Shown here piece by piece: positions 28,431 to 37,575 of a stretch of 64,000 nt of DNA. The notes below the pieces were generated by a model. The model did not search any database. It was given only the letters and a program-made list of their open reading frames with translations, and was not told the origin of the DNA. The DNA comes from an uncultured Pseudomonadales bacterium. GTDB lineage: Bacteria; Pseudomonadota; Gammaproteobacteria; Pseudomonadales; Pseudohongiellaceae. Numbering within the stretch: the first letter of the stretch is position 1; each line of letters begins with the position of its first letter. Location: contig CALSTS010000001.1 of NCBI GenBank assembly GCA_943789335.1, forward strand, positions 1-64,000. Reading direction: 5' to 3'. The position numbers were made by a program, and so were the translations under genes.

Positions 28431-29096
28431 ATGATTCTTGAAGTTAATAATCTCTATAAAAACTTTGAAACAGCTGCTGGAACTGAAACTGTAGAAGTAC
28501 TCAAAGATTTAAATATGAGTATGGAAGCCGGTGAAACTGTTGCCATTCTAGGTCAATCTGGTAGTGGTAAGTCGACACTGCTGACTTTGCTGGCGGGCTT
28601 GGATAATCCAAGTTCTGGTGAAGTCTTGCTTAATGAACAAAATATGCAATCGCTTAATGAAGAAGAGTTATCGAAATTTAGAGCGCTCAATATTGGTATT
28701 ATTTTTCAGCAATTCCATTTGATGTCACATCTCACAGCACTGGAAAATGTCTCCTTGCCACTGGATTTATTTAAAGATGATTCATCTACGGCCAAAGCAA
28801 AAGAAGCACTGGAACAGGTTGGCTTAGGGCACCGTATTGAGCACTTTCCACATCAGCTTAGTGGTGGTGAGTGTCAGCGTGTCGCTATTGCTCGCGCCAT
28901 GGTAGTTAGGCCCAGCATATTGTTAGCAGATGAACCAACAGGAAATCTCGATAATTCCACTGGAGAACTTATCACCGATATGATTTTTGATCTGGTCTCT
29001 AAACACAACATGACACTTTTGTTTGTCACTCATAATGAACAATTAGCTCTGCGCTGTGGCCGCCAACTTCGTTTACAAGGGGGCAAATTTATCTGA
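28431..29096 (+). CDS. ybbA: ABC transporter ATP-binding protein, YbbA/LolD-like
   Basis: The 221 residues form a complete nucleotide-binding domain of the MacB/LolD class: Walker A GQSGSGKST, Q-loop FQQFHLMSHLTALENV, signature LSGGECQRVAIARAM, Walker B ILLADEPTGNLD and the H-loop VTHN. This class drives mechanotransmission rather than transport across the bilayer. Its stop overlaps the start of the permease gene by one base (TGATG), so the two form one unit. By context it is the YbbA partner; the substrate is unknown. Confidence 0.92.
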   Translation: MILEVNNLYKNFETAAGTETVEVLKDLNMSMEAGETVAILGQSGSGKSTLLTLLAGLDNPSSGEVLLNEQNMQSLNEEELSKFRALNIGIIFQQFHLMSHLTALENVSLPLDLFKDDSSTAKAKEALEQVGLGHRIEHFPHQLSGGECQRVAIARAMVVRPSILLADEPTGNLDNSTGELITDMIFDLVSKHNMTLLFVTHNEQLALRCGRQLRLQGGKFI

Positions 29097-31642
29097 TGCT
29101 TTGGCTAAAACTTGCCTTCAAGGAAATCAGTAATAATTTCCGCTTCAGCCTCTTCTTTATTATTAACCTATCTATTGGGCTGATTGGGTTTATAGCGCTG
29201 GACTCTTTTAAAAATTCAATTGATGCACATCTGACTAATAACTCCAGAGCAATCTTGACTGCAGATGCCCAAATTTCTGGCAATGCACCACTGACTGAAA
29301 TTGAATTCACATTGGCTGATGATATTTTTAATGCTGAGTATGAATTTTCTGATCAAATTTCTTTTCTGTCCATGGTCGCCGCTAATGATGCTTCTCGCAT
29401 GAGTCAACTTATTGGTATTGATGCTACCTACCCTCAATATGGTGAATTCGTTTTGCAGGAAGGTGGCATTCTGACTGATGAATTACGCCAGCAATTGTTT
29501 AGCGGCAATTCTATCTGGGTGGCCGAGAGCCTGATGCTTACACTGGGCTTATCTATAGGTGACTCAATCAAAATCGGAGCCATGGATTACACCATTACTG
29601 ACATGATTGAAATCGACCCTAGTAGCACAATTTCAGTGATGTCTAATTTCCCTGCAATCTATATGGGACTGGAACAAATCCAGGCAACTGGATTAATTCA
29701 ATTAGGCAGCCGCATCAATTACTCACGCTTCTACAAGTTTAATGAAGATGTGAATATGGATACTTGGGAGGATGATTTCCGTCAAGCTGAGCTTGAAATA
29801 CTCGGTGATACTCGCCGTATAAGTATGACAACTCACCAAGAACGCAGCGAAGATCTTGGGCGAATCCTGGCCTATATGAATGATTATCTAGGACTCATTG
29901 CTCTCATTGCCCTGTTTCTTGCTGGCGTTGGTGCGGCTTATCTATTCCGCTCTTTTTTCACCAGTCGCTTCAAAGATATGGCGATTCTGATGTGCCTGGG
30001 TGGCACACCAAAACAAGCCTACCTGATGACCCTAATACAAATTGTGCTACTTGGTTCAATCAGTGCAATTATTGCCAGTTCAATCAGTTTTGTAACTATG
30101 CCGGTATTACCCATGTTATTCGAAAGTTTTCTGCCACGCGGCTTTGTCAATGAAATGGAACTGAGCTCGTTTATTCTGGCTTTATTTTTAGGCACTATCG
30201 GTTCTGTCATTTGCTGCCTGCCTATACTGTCAAAAATTTATGACCTGCACCCGATTGCGCTGTTTCATGAAAAAATTCAACCCAGCAAATCATTACCTCA
30301 CTGGAAACGTCATACCATGAGCTATGCCCCCATATTAATCGTGTTCTGGTTTCTGGCAATTTGGCAATCTAGTTCAGTTTTGATTGGCAGTCTTTTTATC
30401 GCCTCTTTCCTTGCCGCTATTTTTATTCTCGGCCTTGTTGCCTGGTACATATTAAAATATTGTGGCTCCTTTTCTAATCATTCAAACGTGACTCAAAAAC
30501 TTGCCTTGCGAAATTTAAATCGTAATCGCATGGGTGCTATCTCCTGTTTTCTGGCAATAGGTCTGGGCTCCCTGCTGATAAATCTAATACCCCAAATAGA
30601 AAAAGGTTTACAGGAAGAGATCTCCCAACCCGATGATTTTTCTGTTCCAGATTTTTTCATGTTTGATATTCAACCCGACCAGCTTGAGGGATTGGAAGCC
30701 ATACTCGCCAGCTATGGTCATAACCTTGCTTTTGTTTCTCCGCAGGTGCGCGCTCGAATGGAATCTATCAATGACGGTATTGTAGATGACTTTGAGGAAA
30801 CACCTGATGAACAGATGCAGCGTCGGCGTTCTGTTAATTTAACCTACCAGGACAAACTGAAAAGCTCGGAAGAATTGGTTGAAGGTGAAGAATGGGATGG
30901 CCCATGGGTTTTTGGTTCCGATGACCTTCCCGGTATTTCTCTAGAGCTGGATTTCTCTGAACGTATTAATGCCAAAGTCGGCGACGTAATTAGTTTTGAT
31001 GTACAAAGTGTTCCTATTAGTGGCCGCGTAATGAATTTACGCACAGTGGACTGGAATAGTTTCCAACCTAATTTCTTCATCTCCTTTCAACCCGGGGTAC
31101 TGGATCCTGCACCAAAAACCTTTATCGCCGCGGTCAGCAATGTTCCTGAAGAGCAACATTTAAGCATCCAAAATGAAATAGTCGAAGAATTACCGAATAT
31201 TTCTATTATCAATGTCGGACAACTTGTTGCTAGTATTCTGGATATTACCAACCAGATAAGCTGGGGTATTAAGGTGATGGCTTATTTAGCTATTTTTGCT
31301 GGCTTGGTTGTGCTTTATTCAATTGCCCGCTATGAAGTGAAATCACGATTCTGGGAGATCAACTTACTAAAAATACTTGGCGCCAACTTTAAAGACGTAA
31401 GAAACATTGTGCAGATTGAATTTGGTATTCTGGGTTTTTTTGCTGCTTTTGTAGGCGTTAGCTTGAGTTTACTAATTTCCTATGCAATATCCTGGTTCAT
31501 CTTTGACAGCATATGGAAAATTTCTTGGAGTATAACTGCTTTCAGCATTGTGGCCATTACGGCATTAAGTGTACTGACAGCATTGGCTGCAACCATGTCT
31601 GTGTTAAAACAAAAACCATTACAATTGCTTAGAGCTGATTAA
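29096..31642 (+). CDS. ybbP: ABC transporter permease, YbbP/FtsX family
   Basis: The 848-residue permease has an N-terminal membrane helix (FSLFFIINLSIGLIGFIAL), a large periplasmic domain, then two FtsX-type four-helix modules: first LGLIALIALFLAGVGAAYLFRSFF with MAILMCLGGTPKQAYLMTLIQ, second VMAYLAIFAGLVVLYSIARYE with EINLLKILGANFKDVRNIVQIEFG. A second periplasmic part between them contains many acidic residues. The architecture fits the YbbAP system, which is poorly understood and sometimes linked to export of tailoring molecules or lipoproteins. The last codons are part of a 28-base tandem duplication. Confidence 0.9.
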   Translation: MLWLKLAFKEISNNFRFSLFFIINLSIGLIGFIALDSFKNSIDAHLTNNSRAILTADAQISGNAPLTEIEFTLADDIFNAEYEFSDQISFLSMVAANDASRMSQLIGIDATYPQYGEFVLQEGGILTDELRQQLFSGNSIWVAESLMLTLGLSIGDSIKIGAMDYTITDMIEIDPSSTISVMSNFPAIYMGLEQIQATGLIQLGSRINYSRFYKFNEDVNMDTWEDDFRQAELEILGDTRRISMTTHQERSEDLGRILAYMNDYLGLIALIALFLAGVGAAYLFRSFFTSRFKDMAILMCLGGTPKQAYLMTLIQIVLLGSISAIIASSISFVTMPVLPMLFESFLPRGFVNEMELSSFILALFLGTIGSVICCLPILSKIYDLHPIALFHEKIQPSKSLPHWKRHTMSYAPILIVFWFLAIWQSSSVLIGSLFIASFLAAIFILGLVAWYILKYCGSFSNHSNVTQKLALRNLNRNRMGAISCFLAIGLGSLLINLIPQIEKGLQEEISQPDDFSVPDFFMFDIQPDQLEGLEAILASYGHNLAFVSPQVRARMESINDGIVDDFEETPDEQMQRRRSVNLTYQDKLKSSEELVEGEEWDGPWVFGSDDLPGISLELDFSERINAKVGDVISFDVQSVPISGRVMNLRTVDWNSFQPNFFISFQPGVLDPAPKTFIAAVSNVPEEQHLSIQNEIVEELPNISIINVGQLVASILDITNQISWGIKVMAYLAIFAGLVVLYSIARYEVKSRFWEINLLKILGANFKDVRNIVQIEFGILGFFAAFVGVSLSLLISYAISWFIFDSIWKISWSITAFSIVAITALSVLTALAATMSVLKQKPLQLLRAD

Positions 31643-31678
31643 CAAGTATAAATTGCTTAGCGTTGATTAACGGGTATA
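31623..31678 (+). repeat. 28-base tandem duplication spanning the ybbP stop and the tRNA promoter
   Basis: 31623-31650 and 31651-31678 are identical at 24 of 28 positions. Both contain AATTGCTTAG, TGATTAAC and GTATA. The first copy holds the end of ybbP (LLRAD stop). The second supplies the -35 and -10 of the tRNA-Leu promoter. Confidence 0.75.
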
Positions 31679-31680
31679 AT
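31653..31680 (+). promoter_or_regulatory. Sigma-70 promoter of tRNA-Leu
   Basis: TTGCTT (31653-31658), a 16-base spacer and a perfect TATAAT (31675-31680), followed by a GC-rich discriminator (CGCGGCC), just before the tRNA at 31692. The strong -10 and GC-rich discriminator are typical of stable-RNA promoters. Confidence 0.7.
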
Positions 31681-31691
31681 ACGCGGCCTGT

Positions 31692-31776
<85 letters not shown>

Positions 31777-31880
31777 TTTTAATAAACAGTACAGTTCATA
31801 AAAGTCTTTTACCCCGCGAAAACTCTACAATGCTCCTATATTTAAAGACTATTACCGCCCAATGCAGTCTTGCATCATCT

Positions 31881-32252
31881 TTAAATTAATGTAACACTGA
31901 TTGTAACATCGATATAAATAATGATATGATCTAGCTCGGCATTTCCCTTTTTAGTTCCCAATTCAATTCTTCTAGCTTCTTCTTCGGCTTTTTTCCAGTA
32001 TTTAACAGTATTATCTGTCCAAGGTGTGGAAATTGATCCTCTACAGTATTGATAATAGTCTCTAAGTCCTTCAGGGAAATTCCTCACCAGCTCTCGATAA
32101 AAGGCCCTGAGCGTCAAGGTTTGATGTGCAGCTTGTTCCATTTCTGCTGAGAAGAGTATTTCAAATTTATCTGGGAATGATGCAAACCCTTCTCCAAGCC
32201 CTCCAGGGCCTGCGAACAAGTCAACAATTTGTATAGGGCGCTTTACTGGCAT
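31881..32252 (-). pseudogene. DNA cytosine-5 methyltransferase, N-terminal fragment
   Basis: The start MPVKRPIQIVDLFAGPGGLGEGF is the C5-methyltransferase SAM-binding motif I. Later residues (LRAFYRELVRNFP, EEARRIELGTKKGNAELD) match the region before the catalytic loop. The protein ends after 123 residues, before the PC dipeptide motif that carries the catalytic Cys, so it cannot methylate. Its last codons (VTISVTLI) are read from the 18-base island repeat at 31891-31908, so the gene was cut at that repeat. No partner restriction enzyme remains beside it. Confidence 0.8.
31891..31908 (+). repeat. Island inner direct repeat, left copy
   Basis: GTAACACTGATTGTAACA is identical to 38468-38485 in the same orientation and is itself two GTAACA units six bases apart. 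It lies 109 bases inside the left att site, a location and layout that suits an integrase arm-type site. Confidence 0.75.
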
Positions 32253-32428
32253 TTAGGCTCTTGAAGGGCTGCTCTTACATTTGCAGATAGATGAAATTTT
32301 ATATTACAATAATACCTAGGTAATCTTCTAAATCTACTCTATAAAACCAAATAAAGCCTGAAATCTATGATAAGGCAGATCGGCTAGAGTAATTTCCTAA
32401 ATATTTTTTGTAAGGTAGCGATAAGTTA

Positions 32429-33931
32429 ATGATGTATAAAGTTGTATTCTATAGAAAAATAATCGCGGTATCGATTGCAGTCAGTATATTTAGCGCCACA
32501 CAATCACTAGCACAAGAACTTAGTCGTGAAGAATTTGATTCTCTTTCGGATAGGGTTAGAACTTTAGAAAGTGAAAATGCCAATCTTCGAAATGCAGAGG
32601 GAGCCAGAAACGTCTTTAGCAGTCTTGTCGGTACTAATGCTGAATATAGTTTCAAAGTGCTAGACCATGCAGAAATGACAAATACCAAGCAGCTATATCA
32701 ATTACAAGCGCTTAGTAACGGGATGCTAGGTAGCAAGCTTACCTTGGGCGGGCAAGTGACAGCTCTTCTCAATTATCAAGATGCAAATGAAAATTCAAAA
32801 TTCGGCTGGCTCATGCGCCACCCAACTTCAGCTAATCAGATTGGCACGTCTTCATCTGAAGCAGTTATTCACTCTTCTAATATCAACCTAACAGCTAAAT
32901 TACATGAAAACATAACAGGTTACGTCGAGCTACTTTACAATCCAGAACAAAATTTTGCATCAGGATCAACAATAACAGGTTTGCCGCGTAATAATGTTAA
33001 TGTTAGAAGGGCATATGTCCTTTGGGGGAATTTGGATAAGTCCCCAATGTATGCTTCACTCGGAAAAATGGACATACCCTTTGGCTGGAATGATACGGTT
33101 AGCCCTTTCACTAATTCTACTAGTTGGCATTCATTTGCTGGATTAGCATATGGAGGTTTATTTGGATATGCTAATGAGAATCTACATCTAAGAGCGATGG
33201 CTATACAAGGAGGCGCTCAATTTAGGAATGCGAACACTCCAGTTGAAGGCACAAATGTACCCTCTAAACTGAATAACTTTGCCGCTGACGCTAACTATAC
33301 TTTTGCCTTTGAAAGCGATGCTACTTTAAATTTGGGAGCTAGTTATCAATATGGTTCAAGCTATTGTCAGGAATATCAAGACACTCCAGCTGAAGCGCAT
33401 TCGACGGGGGCGACTTTAATTCCTGGCGTTACCAGAAACACTGCACCACAGGGCGTTAGGCATTTCAATTCATGCAATGATAATGTCGATGCTGTAGCAG
33501 CCTATGGCATTTATACAAACAGCAAACTAATGCTTACAGCAGAATATGCAACCACTTTGGATGTTTGGCCAGGCACCGCTAATCCCTACATTCCTCAATT
33601 TGCTGCAGAAAAAAATGAAACTTTTACCCTCGGTGGAAGATATTCCTCTGATGTTGGTTTCCCTGAGCCTATAGATTTCTCTGTCGAATTTAGTCGTTTC
33701 AATGCTGGCTCTTCGGGCTCTCCTTGGGAGAAACAAGATCAACTAGTACTTGGTGCGTCTTATTATTTATCTCCAGGCGTCAATCTTTTTGCAGAGCTAA
33801 TTCGTGTAGAAGGATGGGTACCTCTGAATTTTCTGAGCGGTGGCAACCCTGGTAGTCTTGTTGGGACTTCTTGGTCTAGCCAAACTTCTAGAAATAACAT
33901 TTTTGCTCTTGGAATACAGGCGGCATTTTGA
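32429..33931 (+). CDS. Outer-membrane porin-like protein, LbtU-type architecture
   Basis: A 500-residue exported protein. It has a signal peptide (IIAVSIAVSIFSATQSLAQ), a short coiled coil (LSREEFDSLSDRVRTLESENANLRN), then a long series of alternating amphipathic strands ending with phenylalanine (ALGIQAAF), the outer-membrane beta-barrel signal. Strand-rich blocks include KLTLGGQVTALLNYQ and ITGYVELLYNPE. The coiled coil before the barrel resembles the Legionella siderophore porin LbtU and related families, but iron uptake is not shown. It is the first intact gene of the island and is followed by a GC-rich hairpin terminator. Confidence 0.7.
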   Translation: MMYKVVFYRKIIAVSIAVSIFSATQSLAQELSREEFDSLSDRVRTLESENANLRNAEGARNVFSSLVGTNAEYSFKVLDHAEMTNTKQLYQLQALSNGMLGSKLTLGGQVTALLNYQDANENSKFGWLMRHPTSANQIGTSSSEAVIHSSNINLTAKLHENITGYVELLYNPEQNFASGSTITGLPRNNVNVRRAYVLWGNLDKSPMYASLGKMDIPFGWNDTVSPFTNSTSWHSFAGLAYGGLFGYANENLHLRAMAIQGGAQFRNANTPVEGTNVPSKLNNFAADANYTFAFESDATLNLGASYQYGSSYCQEYQDTPAEAHSTGATLIPGVTRNTAPQGVRHFNSCNDNVDAVAAYGIYTNSKLMLTAEYATTLDVWPGTANPYIPQFAAEKNETFTLGGRYSSDVGFPEPIDFSVEFSRFNAGSSGSPWEKQDQLVLGASYYLSPGVNLFAELIRVEGWVPLNFLSGGNPGSLVGTSWSSQTSRNNIFALGIQAAF

Positions 33932-33982
33932 TATAAAGGCTTAAGCTTTGTTTGGTCAGTGAAAACAGGCTCAGGACACCCT

Positions 33983-34006
33983 CCCGCCTTAAAATTTTAG
34001 GGCGGG
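33983..34006 (+). terminator. Hairpin after the porin-like gene
   Basis: CCCGCC (33983-33988) pairs with GGCGGG (34001-34006), and the AT-rich interior TAAAATTTTA is itself palindromic. The tail is weak in T, so termination may be partial. Confidence 0.55.
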
Positions 34007-34056
34007 CGTTAAGCTTTATTTAAACTTTTATATCAAATACTATAGCTGAGAATTTT

Positions 34057-34527
34057 ATGAATAATAAAATTATAACTTTAGTCCTCTTTACGATATTTTT
34101 AGGTAGTTCAAGCTTTTCTCAAAACTTTTCTCTTGAAGCAACCTATGGAACCATTACTTTAAATGCAGGCTTCACGCCTGATCCTATGACTTTTTCCGTT
34201 AAGTCTGGTGGAAGTATTGATGCCTCGTCTTTGGGTGGTTCATGTGCAGGGTATATAGCTAATGCCCCAGATTTTCAATTTACTTTCTCGCCAGGCTTAT
34301 TATCATTATGGGTTTCAGTAATATCATCGGCAGATACTACGTTAGTTATAAATGCTCCTAATGGCTCCTGGATTTGTGACGACGATAGTGGTGGCGATCT
34401 TGACCCATCAATCAATTTCAAAGATCCGGCAAGCGGAGTTTATGATGTGTGGATAGGAACCTATAGCTCAACCTCAATCTATGATGCGACATTATATATT
34501 TCAGAATTAGGTCAATACGGGAATTGA
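34057..34527 (+). CDS. Secreted beta-rich protein of unknown function
   Basis: The 156-residue protein has a signal peptide (ITLVLFTIFLGSSSFSQ) and a domain with two cysteines: SIDASSLGGSCAGYIANAPDF and LVINAPNGSWICDDDSGGDL, ending SGVYDVWIGTYSS. The CDDDSGG turn and the final VWIGTY strand resemble pre-peptidase-like or calcium-bound jelly-roll domains found next to secreted proteases. I recall similar stretches in hypothetical exported proteins of marine proteobacteria, but name no family. A disulfide between the two Cys is likely. The next gene in the same direction encodes a secreted nuclease. Confidence 0.65.
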   Translation: MNNKIITLVLFTIFLGSSSFSQNFSLEATYGTITLNAGFTPDPMTFSVKSGGSIDASSLGGSCAGYIANAPDFQFTFSPGLLSLWVSVISSADTTLVINAPNGSWICDDDSGGDLDPSINFKDPASGVYDVWIGTYSSTSIYDATLYISELGQYGN

Positions 34528-34706
34528 TAGCAACGAAAACAATAATACTACTTTTGTATTGCCCACTAAAATTAGAGGCATTTGACCTCTATAAAAGACA
34601 GAATAAATAATACATATTTAGAGTTTTTCTTATGTATTTTTTCTATCCAAACCAACCAACACAGCCTCCACTTCCTTTTCTAAATCATCCTAATTGTTTC
34701 TAATCA

Positions 34707-35327
34707 GTGAAATTAACTCTTTCTTTAATGCTAATTTTTATAGTCATGATTGGCATAACTTCGATCATCTCTATAACGGACGATACGCAAGATGAACCTT
34801 TGGTTAGTAACGAATCAACGATAGTCTATGTAAGGAATGAATATTTGCCTTATTGGGCCGACATTGACCAAGACTGCCAAGATACCCGACAAGAAGTTTT
34901 AATTAGCGAAAGTAAAATCGAAGTAGGATTGAATGAATCAGGTTGTAAAGTTATTTCAGGTAGCTGGTTAGACCCATACACGGGCGAGATATTTGAAAAC
35001 CCAAGCGAATTAGACATAGACCACGTCGTCCCTCTTTACGAAGCTCATTTCAGCGGAGCAATGGAATGGGCACAAGATCATAAAAGACAATATTCAAATG
35101 ACCTCAGTAATCCAAATACACTTATAGCTGTACATAACGGGGCAAATAGGTCAAAAGGAAGTAGTGACCCTGCGAACTGGATGCCTCCTAATAATGCATT
35201 TCATTGTGAATATATAACTATGTGGATTGATGTTAAATCTCAGTTTAATTTGGAAATGGACGAAAGAGAATCTAATTTTATAGAAAATAAATTAGAAGAG
35301 TGCGCAGCTCAACAGTCACCACGCTGA
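34707..35327 (+). CDS. Exported HNH endonuclease (DUF1524/GmrSD-like)
   Basis: From a GTG at 34707 a membrane or signal segment (SLMLIFIVMIGITSIISI) precedes the nuclease domain. Conserved parts are YLPYWADIDQDCQDTRQEVL, SGSWLDPYTG, the catalytic ELDIDHVVPLYEAHFSGAMEW (D-H-V-x-P, the HNH His) and ANRSKGSSDPANWMPP, which supplies the later Asn/Lys-rich loop. The arrangement matches small extracellular nucleases whose HNH domain is shared with the GmrSD family. The export signal argues for nutrient DNA degradation or competition rather than restriction of incoming DNA. No immunity gene was recognised beside it. Confidence 0.8.
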   Translation: MKLTLSLMLIFIVMIGITSIISITDDTQDEPLVSNESTIVYVRNEYLPYWADIDQDCQDTRQEVLISESKIEVGLNESGCKVISGSWLDPYTGEIFENPSELDIDHVVPLYEAHFSGAMEWAQDHKRQYSNDLSNPNTLIAVHNGANRSKGSSDPANWMPPNNAFHCEYITMWIDVKSQFNLEMDERESNFIENKLEECAAQQSPR

Positions 35328-35500
35328 ACAACCCAGGGCAGACATTCACTTCTCTGTAACTTAGCCAGCGTTACAGAATCATTGACCTGCACAGCGATAA
35401 TATTCTCTACAGCTCTATATTCGCAGCCTAGCAATTCGGCCAGGGCTATTATCTTGTCTTTGGTGGCTGGGGAGGCTGCGTAGTATTGGCAGATATACAT
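35309..35500 (-). CDS. Small hypothetical protein, 63 residues
   Basis: The frame reads MYICQYYAASPATKDKIIAL and continues through AELLGCEYRAVENIIAVQV to a Cys-ending tail. It has no recognisable family and overlaps the 3' end of the nuclease gene by 19 bases. Its mixed polar and hydrophobic composition looks protein-like, but with no homologue known to me and no clear ribosome site it may be spurious. 35501-35662, which follows, shows no gene. Confidence 0.25.
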   Translation of the reverse strand: MYICQYYAASPATKDKIIALAELLGCEYRAVENIIAVQVNDSVTLAKLQRSECLPWVVQRGDC

Positions 35501-35662
35501 GTCTATAAAGGTAGTATAGATTGGTAATATTGGCTAAGCCAGAAAAGCAGTTCCATAATCCCTTAAGTGTAATAAGAAGTATGACTAGAGAAGCCTATGA
35601 GGCTGTAAAATTGGGCAGTATTTGCTGAGATCGTCTCTGCGGTCACGGTTGCAGCCAATAAA

Positions 35663-36106
35663 CTAATTGCATTGCACGGGCAACTGAGAAGCTAGAACAG
35701 TTGATTCATTGCATGACCATGAAAAACCTGAGTCGTCGTATGTAGGTACAAGGATAAAAACACCATTAGTACCACTTTCTGGTGATAATTCTACGTATAT
35801 GACGCCTTGGTCAACTATTACTGAATTAACATATTCATTTGTAGAGTTAGTTTTTATTCCTAGGACACTATTATCAAGAGGCCATTGTTGTTCAGATAAG
35901 GCATACTCTTTAACGGCAGCTATTACTGTATCAGTTGAAACCATTACATCAGCTAATCTAACCCTTGTTGTATAATCTTGATATGCAGGAAGTGCCACAG
36001 CTGCAATAACTCCTACAAAAGCAATGACTGGAACTATAGCTGCGAAAACGATGACTACAGTTTCTTTTTCAGATCCTACTGAAATCCCTTCATTTAAGAC
36101 TGGCAA
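35663..36106 (-). pseudogene. Type IV pilin-like protein, probably 5'-truncated
   Basis: The core AFVGVIAAVALPAYQDYTTRVRLADVM matches the hydrophobic stalk of PilA-type pilins (normally I-G-I-L-A-A-I-A-I-P-A-Y-Q-D-Y). The C-terminus CNESTVLASQLPVQC gives the disulfide loop typical of pilins. The prepilin leader and the FTLIE cleavage site are absent; instead the frame opens, at a TTG one base after the folE stop, with a non-pilin sequence (PVLNEGISVGSEKET). I infer that its N-terminal part was lost at a junction with the folate operon. Some membrane proteins carry a pilin-like module after another domain, and this may be one. Confidence 0.55.
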
Positions 36107-36107
36107 T

Positions 36108-36788
36108 CTAGATCAAAAACTCCTCACGGGTTCTGTGGCTGGCCTTAAAGACGCCACCAAGTGCTGTGGTCTGGGTCTCGGAGGTTGCATCCATCACGCC
36201 GCGTGATTTCACACAGTAATGCTTAGCTTCAATACTGACGGCGACATCTTCGGTTTCCAGCAATGTTTGCAGGGCTAGCAGGATTTGTTGGGTCAGTCTT
36301 TCCTGCACCTGCGGTCGCTGGGCAAAGAAACGAACGATGCGGTTAATTTTAGAAAGTCCGATTATTTTGTTGGCCGGAACATAGGCTACCTTGGCCGTGC
36401 CATCAATGGTCACAAAGTGATGTTCACAGGTGCTGATCAGGCTGATCTCTTTGACCTTGACCATCTCATCAACTTTCATCTTGTTCTCAATGACAGTGAT
36501 TTTAGGGAACTGGGTGTAGTCGAGTCCGGAAAAGATTTCATGAACATACATCTTGGCAATCCGATGCGGCGTTTCCTGAAGACTGTCATCCGATAAATCC
36601 AGACCCAAAGTTTTCATTATTATCGCCACAGACTTTTTGATCTTTTCGTACTTCTGCTCGTTATCAATACTGTTCGGAACCATTGGCGTTTCCAATCCGT
36701 GCGCCAAGAGGGCTTCACGAACCAGCAGGGCCTCTAGTGTAAAGCTGGAATTTGAAGATTTATGGGCATTAAATATTGCCTGGTTCAT
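36108..36788 (-). CDS. folE: GTP cyclohydrolase I
   Basis: FolE opens the imidazole ring of GTP to give dihydroneopterin triphosphate. The 226 residues contain the zinc and substrate sites: [39 protein letters not shown] and [16 protein letters not shown]. The chain ends EEFLI, whereas the E. coli protein ends EEFL plus several more residues, so the last codons look replaced at a junction near 36110. This should not affect the active site. It is the distal gene of folX-folM-folE on the minus strand. Confidence 0.94.
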   Translation of the reverse strand: MNQAIFNAHKSSNSSFTLEALLVREALLAHGLETPMVPNSIDNEQKYEKIKKSVAIIMKTLGLDLSDDSLQETPHRIAKMYVHEIFSGLDYTQFPKITVIENKMKVDEMVKVKEISLISTCEHHFVTIDGTAKVAYVPANKIIGLSKINRIVRFFAQRPQVQERLTQQILLALQTLLETEDVAVSIEAKHYCVKSRGVMDATSETQTTALGGVFKASHRTREEFLI

Positions 36789-36849
36789 GGTCTTTTCCTG
36801 TTCTATCTATTAGCGACTTGTCATATTACGGGGGGAATACCCGATTGGA

Positions 36850-37575
36850 TTACCCTGTTTTCAGTTGTCTGCCGCCGTCAAGTGGCAAATTTCTGCCAGT
36901 GATGTATTTGCTGTTGAGCAGCAATTGGACGGCTTCGATTCCCTCCCGAGCACCCGGGCCAGGAGGTAACAATGATTTGTTTTCGACACGTTTTCTGTAT
37001 ACCTCGTCATCTGATTCCCTGAACATCAGCAAGGCAGGGGCAATGCTGTTGACCTTTACTGCAGGAGCCAGTTTGGTGGCAAAAGAAAGCGTCATGTTGT
37101 GCAAAGCCGCTTTGCTTGCCGCATAGGCAATGTGCTTGCTGCTGCCTCTTTCTGCAACGTAATCTGTGAGGTGGATGATATCTGCCATACCGTAATGCTG
37201 AGCGCCAGCTGCAAGCAGTTCTTCAAAAGCAAGATTGATCATATAGGGCGCCTGCACATGAACTACCCAGTTTGCTTTCAGCACCTCTGCAGGTGCATTT
37301 TTCTGCGACTCTGGCAGCCAGTCGGAGGCATTGTGAATGACAGCCCGCAATGCAGAAAATTCGGTGCATACTTTGTTAATAAAAGCAGATGTCCTGTCAG
37401 CATCGGAAAAATCGGCTTGGATACAGGAAATTCCGGCATCTGCCATTTCGGTCAGACTGTCGCGTTGGTGCCGATAGGTGATAGTAACACTGTAGCCAGC
37501 ATCATGCAGCGCAAAAGCAAGTTCCCGGCCAAAACGCTGAGCGCCACCGGTAATAAGAATATTACCGGACATCAA
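36850..37575 (-). CDS. folM: Dihydromonapterin reductase (short-chain dehydrogenase)
   Basis: FolM reduces dihydromonapterin to tetrahydromonapterin and can also reduce dihydrofolate. The 241-residue SDR has NAD(P)H motif ILITGGAQRFGRELAFAL (TGxxxRxG form typical of FolM and pteridine reductases), VIHNASDW, the catalytic Tyr/Lys in AYAASKAALHNM and a C-terminal LPLDGGRQLKTG. It overlaps folX by four bases (ATGATG-type overlap). With folX and folE it forms a complete GTP to tetrahydromonapterin path, the cofactor for phenylalanine hydroxylase in pseudomonads. No phhA is present here. Confidence 0.92.
   Translation of the reverse strand: MMSGNILITGGAQRFGRELAFALHDAGYSVTITYRHQRDSLTEMADAGISCIQADFSDADRTSAFINKVCTEFSALRAVIHNASDWLPESQKNAPAEVLKANWVVHVQAPYMINLAFEELLAAGAQHYGMADIIHLTDYVAERGSSKHIAYAASKAALHNMTLSFATKLAPAVKVNSIAPALLMFRESDDEVYRKRVENKSLLPPGPGAREGIEAVQLLLNSKYITGRNLPLDGGRQLKTG

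Noticed and set aside
34528-34706. Hairpin TAGAGG / CCTCTA as a terminator
   Set aside because: The 6-base stem has a 7-base loop and no T-run; too weak to call.
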